Assembly (NCBI RefSeq): GCF_026745355.1
Contig: NC_079205.1
Location: 4,508,832-4,572,831 of the forward strand
DNA length: 64,000 nucleotides
Reading direction: 5' to 3'
Source of the DNA: Beta vulgaris subsp. vulgaris
Lineage: Eukaryota; Streptophyta; Magnoliopsida; Caryophyllales; Amaranthaceae
Part shown: positions 46,321 to 58,896 of the stretch, in pieces
Layout: every line of letters begins with the position of its first letter
How positions within the stretch are numbered: the first letter of the stretch is position 1
The notes under the pieces: generated by a model
The model's database searches: none
The model's input: only the letters and a program-made list of their open reading frames with translations
Told to the model about the DNA's origin: nothing
Program-made: the position numbers and the translations under genes

Positions 46321-48658
46321 AGAGACTCTCTCTCATCCGAACTCCCCCCTGACTCCACAAATCCCCCCCCCCCCCCCCTCCCTCCCTCAACCGCCCTCAA
46401 GGCCCTAAGTGCGCAACCTCTCCGGGCCCCCTCCGACAGAATCCCGCTGGTTCAAGCTACGGCAGCGATAAGTATTGACCCAGATCCTCCTCCTTCTCCG
46501 GGTAAGTTAGTGAATTCCTCGCCTATCTCCCCTGAACTGATTCTATCCTATAAAGAAGTCATCCACTCTGATCCTGGGGGGCAAGACAACAGTTTATCTC
46601 AATGTATTCCTTTGGGATTACCTCCCCTGCCCTTTGCAACCTCCTCCCCGGATGTCTGTATGGAAGATGAAGTTTTTATTCCATTTTCGGAGGAACAGTA
46701 TAGAGACCTTGTGAAACCTTGGTCAGAAGCTGTCATCTGTAAAGTGGTGGGTAGATCCTTTTCCATGGATTTCATTAAAAAAGAATTGGAAAAGATGTGG
46801 TCATGGTCTGCCCCAATGGCAATGGTATCATTGGGAAAGGGGTTTTATAACGTCAAATGTAAGTCGGATGAAGAAAAATCTCGGATCCTTGCTGGTGGGC
46901 CATGGTGTATTATGGGATCCCTCTTATGGGTGCAGCCATGGGAGCCCGGTTTCAAACCTTCACAAGCTTCTATCACCATGTATCCCATTTGGTTGAACTT
47001 GCCAGAGTTACCCATTGAATTTTTTAGAAGAGAGGTGCTGGAAAAGATAGGGAACTGAGTAGGGAAGATCATTAAGATTGATGCCCATTCTCTTGACGGA
47101 GAGAGAAAACAGTTTGCGGCTCTCTGTGTTCTTATGGAGGCTAATAGCCATACGCCGACTCGGGCATGGTTGGGGAAAACTTCCCAGGACATTGTGTATT
47201 CGGATAGTCCGTGGGTGTGTCATCGGTGTCGGAAAGTGGGTCATACCACCCGTAAATGCACGGTGAGTGGCCCGATCCCTGAAGTAAAACTGGTAGCAAA
47301 TTATCTTCAAGGAACCAGGATGTCTGGTAAGGGTGGTAAGGAAAAGGATGAAGAAGGGTGGGTCCATGTGGGGGAAAAAAAAGAAAGATAATAGAGAAAA
47401 GTCAATGGGCCCAAGAAGAGTTACCAAAAATAATTCCAGATGGACTCCAAAAAAAGAGGTGGAGAAAAGTAACCCAATAACGGCGGAAGCTTCTGCAAGT
47501 CAGCACCTTGGAAAAGACAAAAATATAGAAAAATTTGCTGGAGTTGTAGAAGGTAATTTATCTCGAGCTGAACAAAACAGATTTTCTGTTCTGATTGAGG
47601 AGCCTACTTCAGTCTCTCTCTCCCCCTTAGCCTCCAATTCTTCGAAACGTGCCATCTTCCCATCCCATCACTGTTCCTCTCCTATCATACACTCTTCCTC
47701 TGTGCCCCCAAAAAATATGGCCAACCCCTCCTCTGTACCGTTAACTAAAGCCAAGTCTCCTTTAAATATCACAGCCTCCCCAAATACCCACAACACTACT
47801 GCTCTCCCTCCCTCCTCAAACCAAAATTTAAAAATCCAAATACACCAGGAGGATGATGATGCCTCGCGACCTCGAGTTTCTGGACCTGTCCGGATCTTCA
47901 TCCCCACCCCCCCTCGATTCTCCGCCACCCTCACCGCCGGAACCGAGGGTTGTGATCACTCAGGCCCGGAACCCAGTTGTTTTCAACAGGTCAGTAAGAC
48001 CCCTCCTACCGAAACTATCCATGATGTCCACAGATTATTATCTCCCGGACTCCCTGGAGGAGCCCAACGAATTCCATACCGAGCTGACCTTAGCGTCAGT
48101 GAAGAAGCTGATAGCAAACCCATATGTCCATCCCGAGGAAGCGGAACACATGATGATGTACACGGGCTCCCAATTCCGCCCTGCTCATGTCCCGCAAGTG
48201 ATGGATGTTGTCCACCTTCCCCCTCTACTGAGAATCTTCCTATCATGGTTTCTCCTGAAAGAGGTAGGAGTAAGAACGAAGAAAGACAACTCCATCCTCA
48301 CCAACTTGGGACCGTGGATAGACCCGCTTCCTCTCCTACCACTAGTCCGAACAATCTTACTTGTGAAAACAAGGGAGGTACGTATGATTGCATTAAGCAA
48401 CACCAACGCGCTCATGCTTGCGCGCCTTCACTGCCCCTTGAAACAATTGGGATCCACGATGTCTTGGGGAGAGGTAAAAGGCAAAGGAAACCCGCGAGAA
48501 GCCGAGATAGCCCTTTGGCCACATCGAAAAATGTGGACATGCCCTCGAACCAGAGTCGAAGTCGATCCATGGGCAGTAGGAAACGAGGGGTGTCTCAAGA
48601 TGCTCATGGACAAGCCATCACTATTTCGGGGAATGAATGTGCTATTTTGGAATGTTAG
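46321..48658 (+). pseudogene. LINE ORF1: DUF4283 and CCHC zinc-knuckle protein
   Basis: The frame is open from the very 5' edge of the element but has no ATG before 46660, which suggests a lost start or slight 5' truncation. The DUF4283 region spans about 46680-47150 (AVICKVVGRSF, then ILAGGPWCIMGSLLWVQPW and PIWLNLPELPIEFF). A TGA at 47056-47058 sits where an Arg codon (CGA) would fit. The zinc knuckle CHRCRKVGHTTRKC follows at about 47220-47261. A frameshift in the A-rich run near 47375-47390 moves the reading into the frame that ends at 48658, a long Ser/Pro/Lys-rich tail. Such proteins bind the element RNA. It overlaps the ORF2 start by 26 bases. Confidence 0.85.
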
Positions 48659-51600
48659 GGGAATCGGTCGCCCTTCTTTTAAACCGAATTTTAAGCTCCT
48701 CATGCAGCAACACTACTATCCGTCCATAGTGATTTTGGCGGAAACATGGGTGGGGAGGGAGAAGACTGAGGATATCATTAGGGATCTGGGTTATGATTCG
48801 TGGCACTTGCTTGAACCAGTGGGATTTGTTGGTGGTATTCTTCTCCTATGGAACTCCTATGCACTGGATTTTCAGGTCATTGGAGAAGGTGCCCAGGGAG
48901 TCTACGGCGTGGTTGAGGTAACTTCTTCCAAAGTTTCTTTTGTTTTATCTGCTATTTATGCCAGTACTAAATTTAAATATAGAAAGTTGTTGTGGAATGA
49001 CCTGATTAATTTCGCGCGAGATGTGAATAAATCGTGGTTGGTAGTTGGTGACTTTAATGAGATTGTTAACCCAAACGAGAAATTGGGTGGTCGACCTGCT
49101 TCTAGAAATCGAATGGATCTTTTTGCCGAAACCATGGACCGCTGTAACTTAATTGACCTGGGCTTTAATGGGCCAAAATTTACCTGGTCCAACAAAAGAA
49201 AGCGTATACCAATCTATGAGAGACTTGATAGGGGGTGGGTGAATTCAGAATGGTTCCAAACCTTTCCAGACTCAAACTTGTGGCACCTTCCTAGGATTAC
49301 ATCGGACCAGTGCCCTATTCTAATCCAATTCCAGAATGTCTTGTTTAATAGGGGAGTGAAACCTTTTCGTTTCGAACCTATGTGGCTCCTAGATGAAAGG
49401 TTCAAAGATGAGGTTGTAAGAGCTTGGCCTGCCCAGAGTAGAGATATCCAAGGGAAGTTGAGGACGTTGAGAGATCATTTAACTAACTGGAATAAAAATG
49501 TGTTTGGGAATATTTATAGGAGGAAGAGACATATCCTAGCCCAGCTTAATGGTGTGCAGATTTACCTTCAGTCGAACCCAGGGTCTAGATTCCACCAGGA
49601 TTTGGAGACCTCCTTGCAGGATGACCTACTGAGTACCCTAGAGCAAGAAGAAACATTGTGGAGAACTAAGAGTAGACAGGAGAGAGTCCATGAGGGGGAA
49701 AGAAACATGGGTTATTTCCATAGGAGTGTCTTGATTAAGAGAAATTTATCTCGCATTAATTGCTTAAGGGACGAGGTAGGCAATGAGATCCAGGACCAAG
49801 AAGGTATCCATACCCTGATTGAGTCCTTCTACCTGAACCTGTACTCGTCTGATCATGTGCTATGTACGAGGCAAATGCCTGTATCTACCCAGACCATTGG
49901 GGTGGGGAATATCCCTAACCTTGAGGAAATAAGAAGGGCCTTGTTCAGTATGAAACCGCTTAAGGCGCCTGGGCCCGATGGTTTCCATCCTATTTTCTTC
50001 CAGAAAACTTGGGACCTGATTGGGAAAGATGTCCGCGCTAGTATTCAGGAGTGGTTCAAGCAGGGGTGTATCCCTGAAAGTCTATGTCATGCGTTAATCT
50101 GTCTAATTCCTAAACAACCTTCTCCTGAGTCTGTAAAGCAATTTCGTCCTATCAGCCTGTGTAACACGCTTTACAAGCTTGTCACAAAAATTTTGGTCTC
50201 CAGATTGAAACCAATCATCCCAGCCTGGATCTCCCAGAACCAAAATAGTTTCATCAAAGGGAGGGGGCCTGACATCAACCTTGTTGTTGCCTCGGAAGTT
50301 CTTCACTCAATGAATAAGAAAAAGGGGAAATGGGGGTGGTTTGCCTTAAAAATTGACTTAGAGAAAGCTTATGATAGGGTGGAATGGTCTTTTGTTAGAG
50401 AATGCCTGCATTATCATAACCTAGATAGTGAATCAATCAAACTGATTATGGATTGTGTCTCTAAGGCGTCCTCCGCAATCTTGATAAACGGGCGTAGGAC
50501 GGAAGGGTTTCAGCATACTAGGGGGCTCAGACAAGGAGACCCCATGTCTCCTTATCTGTTTAATATCTGTCTGGAATCTTTAACAGGTATGATCAATGAG
50601 GCTTGTTCTAAGGGGGAGTGGACTCCTTTTGGGGTCGGAAGGAGGCACGTGCCGGTATCTCACCTTCTTTTTGCGGATGATCTCTTGTTGTTTGGGAGAG
50701 TTGATGAACAAACGGCGTTCACTGTTCGTAGGGTGTTAGAACGTTTTTGTGAGGTGTCGGGGCAAAAAATCAATGAGGCCAAGAGTAAGCTGATCTTCTC
50801 AGCTAATACTAGTTGCGAGCATAGGGGTCTGTTTATCGACACGTTGGGCGTGGAGGAAAGTAAGACCCTAGGGTTGTACTTAGGCCTCCCTATATCCCAT
50901 AAACGCCCGTCGCGTAGCCAGGTCCAATTTGTTGTGGATAAGGTTAGAAGTAGGCTAGCGAATTGGAAAACCAAGTACTTGTCGAAAGCTGGGCGACTTT
51001 GTCTAGTTTCTTCCACTCTTGCAACAATCCCCGCATACTACATGCAGCCCTCTGTCCTTCCGGCCAAGACCCTGAATGACTTAGATAGTGTTTGTAATAA
51101 CTTCTTATGGGGAGATGAGGGGGGAAAGAGAAAAATTCATTTGGTCAATCGTCAAAAGACATACCTTCCAAAAGATCGGGGGGGTCTGGGAGTTAGATGT
51201 CAGGCTTGGATGAATATAGCCTATATGGCGAAGTTAGGCTGGAAGGTTTACCAAGGCCCCCCCCAACCTAGCACAGGAGTGTATTAGGTCCAAGTACATT
51301 CATGATCAAGGTGCCACTAAGTTTAAAAACGGGTCTGTAGTATGGAAGAATATTGGGAAAGGATGGGACCTGCTTACTCAGAATAGTGCTTAGCACCTGG
51401 GGAATGGTGAAACTATAGATTTCTGGCATGATGATTGGCTATCGATCGGTCCCATCAGGAATTGGATTCAGGGGCCTCTTACTCTGGACGAGGAGAATAG
51501 GAAAGTGTGCAGTTTTGTTTCGGGGGGTGAGTGGAACTTTGCTAGTCTCTCAATGACACTTCCCCTGGACATCATGCACCGCATCCAGAGTATCCCTGCC

Positions 51601-52695
51601 CCTCAGGAATCAGCCCAGGACGATCTCCTTATTCCTAACTTTGTCACGAATAAAGGCTTTGCTTTAAGCTTGGCCTACTTCGCTCTTCTCCCTGATCCTC
51701 AGCCGGGGGAGGGGGAAAACAACCTCAAGTGGATATGGGATAGTCTCGTTGAGCCCAAGTTGAAGTTCTTCATGTGGCTCGTATGGCAGGATAGGATTCC
51801 CCATCGTCAATTGTTGACTATTCGTCACATTATTCACGACCCACTATGTCCAAGTTGTGGCCACCATATTGAAAACTCGTCCCATGTTATTAGGGATTGT
51901 CAAACCATAGAGTCTATTTGGTCTAAACCTGATATTCCCCAATTCGAGGTTCCCAATTTCAAAGCCTGGATCAGGAGCCATATGGTCTATAGGGCTGAGT
52001 TTCGGGGCCTTCCCTGGAAATGGGTCTTTCCCTACCTTTGTCATGAGATATGGAAAGACCGTAATACGTGTGTTTTTAAGGACAAGGACCCCTCTCATGT
52101 GAATTGTATTATTACCCGTGCCCTGTCTATGGCTAGAGATCTAAGTACTAATGTAGGGCTCAATGGCCTTTCATCCATTTCCCCTGAGCTAAAGTTTACC
52201 CACCCCCGGGAATATCTCATGATACATGTCGATGCTTCTTTTGTTGGGCCAAGGCAAGTGGTGGGAATTGGTGGGGTTGTCCGTCAAGGCGGGGGTCAGT
52301 GGAATATAGGTTTCGGTAAAAAGATTTTTGCTAACAACTCTTTGATGGCAGAGCTCCTTGCAATTCTGGAAGCAATTCACTTGGTGGAGGCATATAACTT
52401 GAGGCCTTCTTTTATATATTCTGATTGTTTGAATGCAGTTAATCTAATACTTAGTGAGGAACCTGCTGACATTTACTTCAATATAATCAACGCTTGCAGG
52501 CAGCAGCGACGGACACCGCAAGAGATTCAGATTAAACATTGTAATAGGCAGTTTAACTATGTAGTTGATAGTCTTGCTAAAGCCTGTAGGGCTATGGATG
52601 CTGAATGTTTGGAAACTAGGTTTTTCCCCCACCCCCCTAGTTGCTGTATTGAATACTTAATTTCGGATTGTAATATTTTGAACACTGCTATGTAA
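48633..52695 (+). pseudogene. LINE ORF2: endonuclease, reverse transcriptase, zf-RVT, RNase H
   Basis: Start ATG at 48633 (MNVLFWNVRGIG), the first codons of the APE-type endonuclease: ILAETW, VGDFNEIVNP, ERLDRGWVN. The last motif reads TSDQCPI where SDHCPI is usual, so the catalytic His is replaced by Gln. The reverse transcriptase follows with KAPGPDGFHPIFFQ, NSFIKGR, LKIDLEKAYDRVEW, GLRQGDPMSPYLF and FADDLLLF (about 50671-50694). The frame ends at 51287 after a one-base change in a C-run near 51257-51264. In the next frame a TAG at 51391-51393 stands where Trp is usual, then zf-RVT (CPSCGHHIENSSHVIRDC) and RNase H (IHVDASFVGP, MAELLAILEAI, YSDCLNAVNL) run to the stop at 52695. About 1,350 codons in all, inactive. 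Confidence 0.9.
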
Positions 52696-52747
52696 GGTTT
52701 GGTTAATTTGTTTACCAAAAAAAAAAAAAAAGAAATTTTCCAAAAGT

Positions 52748-53669
52748 GTAAATGAGCAAACTTATTTCTAATCACTTATGATTATTGTCCAAATGAGCAA
52801 ATTTTCTCAGATGGACAAACGCTTCTACTCATCTGGAAAAATGACAAACACGGTTGCTAAATGAACAAACATTTTCGCTCATTTCTTTAATATTGATTTT
52901 AAATGTAAAACTAAGTCCACCATTAATAAATTTCGAAACTTTATTTATTTATTTTTATCATTGATAAAGCCCAACTTTCTCAAACATATTTTATATCGTC
53001 AATTTGATTGGCCACAATATGATGGGAGAGAAACCATGAATGAGAAAAAATGGGTGTTTGGCAATTAGAGTTTTGGATTACTTTTAGAGTTTGACTAGTC
53101 AAAAACTCTAAAAGGGGTGTTTGGTAAAATACTCTTTTAGAGAGAGTTTTGGAATGAAAACTCTCAAAATGAAAAAGCTCCTTTAGTGGATTAGGTATAA
53201 ATATGTTCAATGACCTTTTTTTGCCTCTAATAATACTACTACACATTGTATGTCTATAAATGTCATTCTACTCAAATAAATGGTAATAAGCTTTTAGCAA
53301 TCAATTAATTGTTACCAAACACATTTATAAAAAAATAAAGTTGTCAAATCTGATGAACAAAAAGTCAAAACTCTAACAGTAAATTCTAAACTTTACACTT
53401 ATCTATTTGCCAAATAGGGCCAATGAAAGTTGGAGGTGGAAAATAATGGAGGGGATGGAAATTGAGGTGAGAGACAATGGTTGATAAGATAATTTAAAAT
53501 CGATGATGATTCTTAAATCATCTTTTGCATTATTGATAATTAATTCCGTCCTTGCATGATTTTAGAAATTCTAACGTTGTTTCTCAAATCCTTGAAACTA
53601 TAAGTCAAATTTATATCAAAATAATGTTACGAAATTCAAAATCTTTTGAAACGAATCCAATATTTCCTT
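52748..53669. other. Intergenic, possible hAT-like MITE
   Basis: No gene is seen. TGGGTGTTTGGCAATTAG at about 53050 and TTTGCCAAATAGGGCC at about 53408 could be the ends of a hAT-like MITE, but I cannot identify an 8-bp duplication. Confidence 0.4.
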
Positions 53670-53678
53670 TACCTTATA

Positions 53679-54679
53679 GGAAAAATTGACAAAAATAAGC
53701 CAACCTTAACTCGGTCTTCCACATTTAAGCCAACCATTTGATAATCCGAAGTTAATACAACCTTTATATCATTTAAACCAATATTAGGACAGGAGACTCT
53801 TGTTACCTGCTAACACAGGTTGCAGCAGGTTTATCGTAATTAATTTTTTTTTCCTTTTTTTTTCCTATGATTAATAACACCACTAACCCAACCTCACCAC
53901 TTACCACCATTAACCCAACCCCACCACCAACCATATAACCCAGCCCCACCACCACTAACCTAGCCCCACCACCATTGAACCTAACCCCACTACCACCAGC
54001 CCAGTCGCACCACCACTATTAACCCAACCCCACCATCACCACCACAAACCCAGCCCCCACCAGCACCAAACCCAGCCCCACCACCCTGTCAATTCAGTCC
54101 CACCACCATTGTCAACCATCCCAAAACCACCCTAAACCCTAAAACCCTCAGCCGGAAACCATCCAAACCCCAGCCCAAAACCCCCAAAACCCAACACAAA
54201 CCCAAATCCGGAATCCACTATAACCACCCAAACCCCTAGCCTGAAACCACCATTTTTCACCCACTGCACCAAGCCAAAATTACAAAGGAGAAGTCAGTGA
54301 TGGTGGTGGCTGTGGTAGAAGAGAGAGAATAAATTGATGGTAGTGGTTGGTGGTGGTGTCGGTGAATGAAGTGGGAGGAGAAGAGACAAAGAGGGAGGAG
54401 ATTAAGAAGTGGTGGTGATGTCGAATGAAGTGGGAGGAGGAGAGAGAGAGGGGGAGGAGATTAGAAGAAAGTGGGAGGAGAGCGAGAGGGGGAGGAGATT
54501 AATTAAAGAAAAAAGGAAAAAAAATCAAAATATTTTTCACCGGTTACGAACAAGTTACAGGTAATCTAACCTAAATTTGGCTTAAATGATGCAAAGGTTG
54601 TATTATCTCTGGATTTTCAAAATGTTGACTTAGATGTGGAAGATCGGGTAAAGGTTGGCTTATTTTTGTCAATTTTTCC
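53679..54679. mobile_element. Mutator-like foldback element B
   Basis: It is 1,001 bp. Inverted ends start GGAAAAATTGACAAAAATAA and extend for well over 100 bp. A perfect 9-bp duplication TACCTTATA flanks it (53670-53678, 54680-54688). The centre has CCACCACC-rich sequence on the left and GGTGGTGG/GGAGGAGA-rich sequence on the right, the same strand-asymmetric layout as element A. There is no transposase. Confidence 0.88.
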
Positions 54680-54688
54680 TACCTTATA

Positions 54689-56387
54689 TTAATTAACACT
54701 AGTCTTTTATGCACGTGATGCGTGCGTCGATTGTTTGAATCTATTCTTAATAAATTTCATCAAAATATAATTATAGAAGTGTGATTTATAATTATTGTTA
54801 TACAAACTACTATAATCTATAAAGTTTTTAGAAATTGTGATAAATATTTAGATGTAAAGTTTTGTAGTCAAATTAAATTTATAATTTTTTTTATTGAGTA
54901 ACCATTTTTCTCATTATATCAAGTTACGTTGTTAATGCTTACTTAGTTATTATTGGAATTTTTGACCCATTTTTAAATTATTAGGAAATGATGCAATTGT
55001 ACAAATTTTGAATATTCAATTAAATATATATATTTAGCTAAAGATAAAAAAGACATTTCATTGGGGGACACCATAACTCCCCCCGTGGTTTATATAATAA
55101 GATAATATGTTTTTTTTTTTGTCAAACTTCACAAACTCTAACCATAATTTCTCGCCAATATAACAATCTTTTAAAAAAAGAAAAGATACGATAATGTATT
55201 AATGTGTATTTCAAACTATGAGTTTGTTATAATTTTAATCAAATATAATCAATAAATAGTAAAATATTAATCTTGAAGACTATAAAAATCAAAGGATGTA
55301 AACTAATTTGAAATATAAGTAATAACCTTTTACATATAATAACATTTCTATAGCACAAATTATTATAATAGACGGTCTAATTTAAATATAAATTAGACAA
55401 TTCAATTCTACATTCGCTTAACAAATCCATTTTATTTCTAGTCGTTCATTTTCTTTTCCTTTCTTTATTTCCCTTTGAATATCGAATTACAAGTTACAAC
55501 AAACAATTTTAGAATCTAATTAAAATCGTCTTAGAAATCCACCCAAAAGAACCTAAACGGATCCAAATTCCAAACTCTTTCATATGAGAATTCCAGGTTG
55601 TGTCAAATACTTCATAAAACAGTAAAGACTTCTCGATCCATTGGGTTGGGCTCAAATTCGGGTTTTCTCATTGGTACCTTAACGGTTAGGTTAATTATTC
55701 ATCCATCGTTGAGTTCAGGCGCCGGTATTATATAAACCAAATTAACCAATCACTTCACCATCTCCTTCTTCTTCAAGCTACTTCTATGTTTTATCTCTTT
55801 TGCTTGCTTTGACTTAAAGTGAGGTTCAAGTATTTTTCTCACTTCATCTCTTTATCAATTATTTCACAACTATTTTAAAGTTTTCATTTTTAAGAAATTC
55901 TTTTATGAAATCTCTTGTCAAAATCAACATTTTTATTCCCATCTTCTTATTCTGAGCATTTTACTATATGGGTGCGTTTCTTTATTTTATTTTTAATCTC
56001 CTTGTTTCAACAATTAGAGATAAATTTGTTTGTTAGTTCTTTTTATTCTTTAATTTGTGATCTTAGTTTTTGATGGGTTTGATGGAGAATTAACATGACT
56101 AAGATGCTGTCAAAGTTTGTAACTTTTTAATTAGATGAAACTATTTTGTTTGTCTGTTTTCATGTCCTTGAATTGTTGACCATGTAATCTGTACCTTTTT
56201 TTTCATAATATATATCGGTAAATTAGCCTAAGTTTTTGTGTGATTTGCAATTATTATCTGTTAATTAACCCCTGTGATGGTGTTAAAAGTAGCCTGATCT
56301 TCATTGATGAATGATTATTTCTGAGGGGTGTAGCTTGTATGTGTATCTGAAAACTTCCTGTGTGTTTGCTTGATTGACTGTTTATTA
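54689..56387. other. Intergenic; promoter-like stretch near 55.7 kb
   Basis: No protein-coding frame is found. At 55729-55738 there is a TATA-like TATTATATAAACC followed by a CT-rich leader-like region (CACCATCTCCTTCTTCTTC), which looks like a plant promoter reading to the right. No convincing exon follows it, so it could drive a noncoding RNA or a gene I cannot reconstruct. Confidence 0.35.
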
Positions 56388-56692
56388 ACTGCATTTTCAG
56401 TTTGTGCACCTGAAAACAATTGAGTTTTTAGTTTGTGCACCTGAAAAACAATTGAGTTTTTAGTTTGTGTACTTGAAAACAATTGAGTTTTAAGTTTGTT
56501 TACCTGAAAACAATTGAGTTTTTAGTTTGTGCACCTAAAAACAAATTGAGTTTTTAGTTTGTGCACCTGAAAACAAATTGAGTTTTTAGTTTGTGCACCT
56601 GAAAACAATTGAGTTATGAAAACACTTGAGTTTTTAGTTTTTGCACCTGAAAACAATTGAGTTTTTAGTTTGTGCACTTGAAAACAATAGGG
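56388..56692. repeat. Minisatellite of about 31-bp unit, roughly ten copies
   Basis: The unit is close to TTTTTAGTTTGTGCACCTGA plus AAACAATTGAG. Nine nearly complete copies and one shortened copy are visible, with 30-32 bp spacing and scattered substitutions. Frames running through it repeat short peptides and are not genes. Confidence 0.92.
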
Positions 56693-57050
56693 TAGAAGAA
56701 TAATTGTGTCACTCACCCGGTTTTATTTGCACAATTATTGTTCTTTGAGGATACTTAACATTGCCTGTGTTTTCTGGTCATTTTTGTTTCTTTTCCTCGA
56801 AGTTCATCTTATATCCCTATGAAGAACGACATATGTCCAAATTAAAGTAGTGGACTGATATATACATGATGATTAATCACTCTGAGGGATTCTTGCAATT
56901 TCTTCAATATACAATCTATTTGCCTAATTTTGTTGATGTACAAGTTTTGTTGATTCTAGCACAAACCTGATCATTTAGTTTAAAACCATGCCTTAAAGTT
57001 CTTCTAAGGGCTGCGTGCAAACTGGGGAGAGTGTAAATACTTGACTCTGA

Positions 57051-57226
57051 AATACCTGTAGGTCTTCTGCAGGGTGCCCGGCAACGCATGCCCGCACATC
57101 GAAGAATGGCATCATAGTACAGGCTTGTGCTTCAGTAATGGGTGGAGTTTCAATGAGTCGGTCTTCGACTCGTAGTTCCTCCACCCTGCATACTGTAATC
57201 TTAACAAGCCTGCCTCCAAACGCCAT
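57051..57226 (-). CDS. Exon-like open frame of unknown function
   Basis: From ATG at 57226 the minus strand reads MAFGGRLVKITVCRVEELRV and continues through IETPPITEAQACTMMPFFDV and RACVAGHPAEDLQ. At 57050 a good splice donor (CAG|GTATTT) follows, and the frame past it loses gene-like composition. Codon use and base composition (more GC than the surroundings) look coding. I do not recognise the family and cannot find the next exon, so it may be the first exon of an unresolved gene, a captured gene fragment or a pseudogene piece. Confidence 0.4.
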
Positions 57227-58503
57227 TAAATCCCTTTACTATTCCAACGATGCAAACCTTACTTTTACTTTGCTTTGATGGAACTTAGATTTTTCCAAAT
57301 GCCAAATTTTTCTTCTGGTGATCGATTCAACCTCTCGTAAATAAGCTATACCGAGTACTAAAACATAAATTGAGCTGATTTTCGATGCAAAGTCATTTCT
57401 GTTGTTTTTTGTAGAAGTTGGAATCTGATGAGTACTAGAGCGAAGCGATATGATGAAATTAATTGAGCTGAATTTCTTTCTTGTTGAATTCATATATACC
57501 TTCAAAGTTCTCTGATCGCTTTTGCTCTCTTCTACCCTTCAATTCTGATTCTAATATCTATATGTTTATTCATAGTTATTAATCTTCATTGAATGTGAGC
57601 ACCAAAGAATATGTAATCTGACATGAATAAGTTGTCAAGGATTACACGAGCTTGGTGCTAAAGCAAAGCATTTCTCTCTTTCTTAAGCCGATTGCATTTT
57701 TTTCCATGGCTAATTGGCAAATTGGTGAGAAAAAGTTGTTCAATTGTTCTTCAATGTTTCATACATCGTCTTTTTTATTAATTAAGGCGATGGTTAAAAT
57801 TCGTTCTTTCGTTCGACAAGTACAGGTAGTAGAAGATGATCATGATCACCTCTTGCTGTTTGATTAATCGGCCTACTTACGAAGGACTGTGAAAACAAAC
57901 TTAATTAAGTCATTATCAAATTAAGCTAACTGATGTTTAATCAAAATGAACTTCAAAAAGGACATTTGGGATCAGTGTTATGTTACAATCATGAACTTTA
58001 AGTTGATAATTATTGACATAGTTATTTCTATGATTATTTAAGAAAGTAATGTTGATGAGACTATTATCCCATACTTCTGTTTCACTAATTAATCTTTCAG
58101 GAAATTAAAAAGTTTACATTGATTTCTAAGTTACAGAAGTGTATGTTTTTAGTTTAGAAGTGTTGAAAAAACAAAGGCAAACTCAATGATAAATTTAGAC
58201 CTTAATGATGGGTCCTAATTTTGGTTCTTCTGAACTTGTAATTATCTTTTCGTCCTACTTATTTTGTATATTCAGAGAATACGTTGTGGTTCTACCAGCA
58301 ATAAGAAGACAAAGCTGACTTCTTTGATTTGTAAAGGAGTTTTCATTTCCTAGAGATTGAAAGCAGATGCCAATAGAGATAGAAGGCAGTAAAAAAAACA
58401 AAGCCCCATGTTTTGTAAATTTGCATTACTCTAATAATTCAGGCTTTGTACATTGCAAATGGTTTCTTTTTGTGTACTCCTTGTTGCTAATGGCGCTTAC
58501 AAT
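57227..58503. other. Intergenic, no gene seen
   Basis: This is AT-rich sequence. A short plus-strand frame at 57652-57867 has no recognisable domain and lacks convincing support. Confidence 0.4.
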
Positions 58504-58640
58504 TTAGTCTATGTATAGTTCACCTGAAATTTTCTGATCTGAACTTATCTGATCTGAACTTATTTTTTCTGATCTGATCTGATTTACAAAATATATTATT
58601 ACTATTATATTATTACTTTGTAAATCATTATTATGCAATA

Positions 58641-58896
58641 CTCTCTCTGTTTTTTTTTTATCTTTCTTACTTGGAATCTTGACACTATTCATGCATAGAG
58701 AGAATCTTCTCAAATGTTCTCAATTTATAAGAAAAAACAGTCATGTGGGGTCTTGTTTGATTCGTCTCCATTTGTACTTTATTAATATTCAATCGTTATA
58801 ATTTTTACCAATATATAATGAAAGATATTTAAGTTTTAAAACGTGCATTGGAAGACGCGCACAGAAAAGTAGGAATGATAAAAAAAAACAGAGGAG
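58641..58896. mobile_element. Stowaway-like MITE, uninterrupted copy
   Basis: It starts CTCTCTCTGTTTTTTTTTTA and ends AAAAAACAGAGGAG with TA on both sides. It is the same family as the LINE-split copy at 1094-6336 and supplies its empty-site reference. Confidence 0.85.

Larger units (their letters stand above)
46314..52731 (+). mobile_element. Nearly full-length L1-type LINE (zinc-knuckle ORF1 type)
   Basis: It is 6,418 bp, ends in an A-run (52717-52731), and is flanked by a perfect 16-bp duplication GAAATTTTCCAAAAGT (46298-46313, 52732-52747). ORF1 has DUF4283 and a CCHC knuckle; ORF2 has endonuclease, reverse transcriptase, zf-RVT and RNase H. Only about four disabling changes are visible, so it is much younger than the LINE at 1.1-6.1 kb. 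It belongs to a different lineage, lacking the RRM. Confidence 0.95.

Noticed and set aside
47853..48632. Upstream extension of the ORF2 frame before 48633
   Set aside because: This part is ORF1 tail read in another frame; ORF2 homology begins exactly at MNVLFWNVRG.
53050..53425. hAT-like MITE with GGTGTTTGGCAA ends
   Set aside because: The two ends are only loosely complementary and no 8-bp duplication was found.
57652..57867. 71-codon plus-strand frame
   Set aside because: No recognised domain, promoter or splice support; amino-acid composition is unremarkable.
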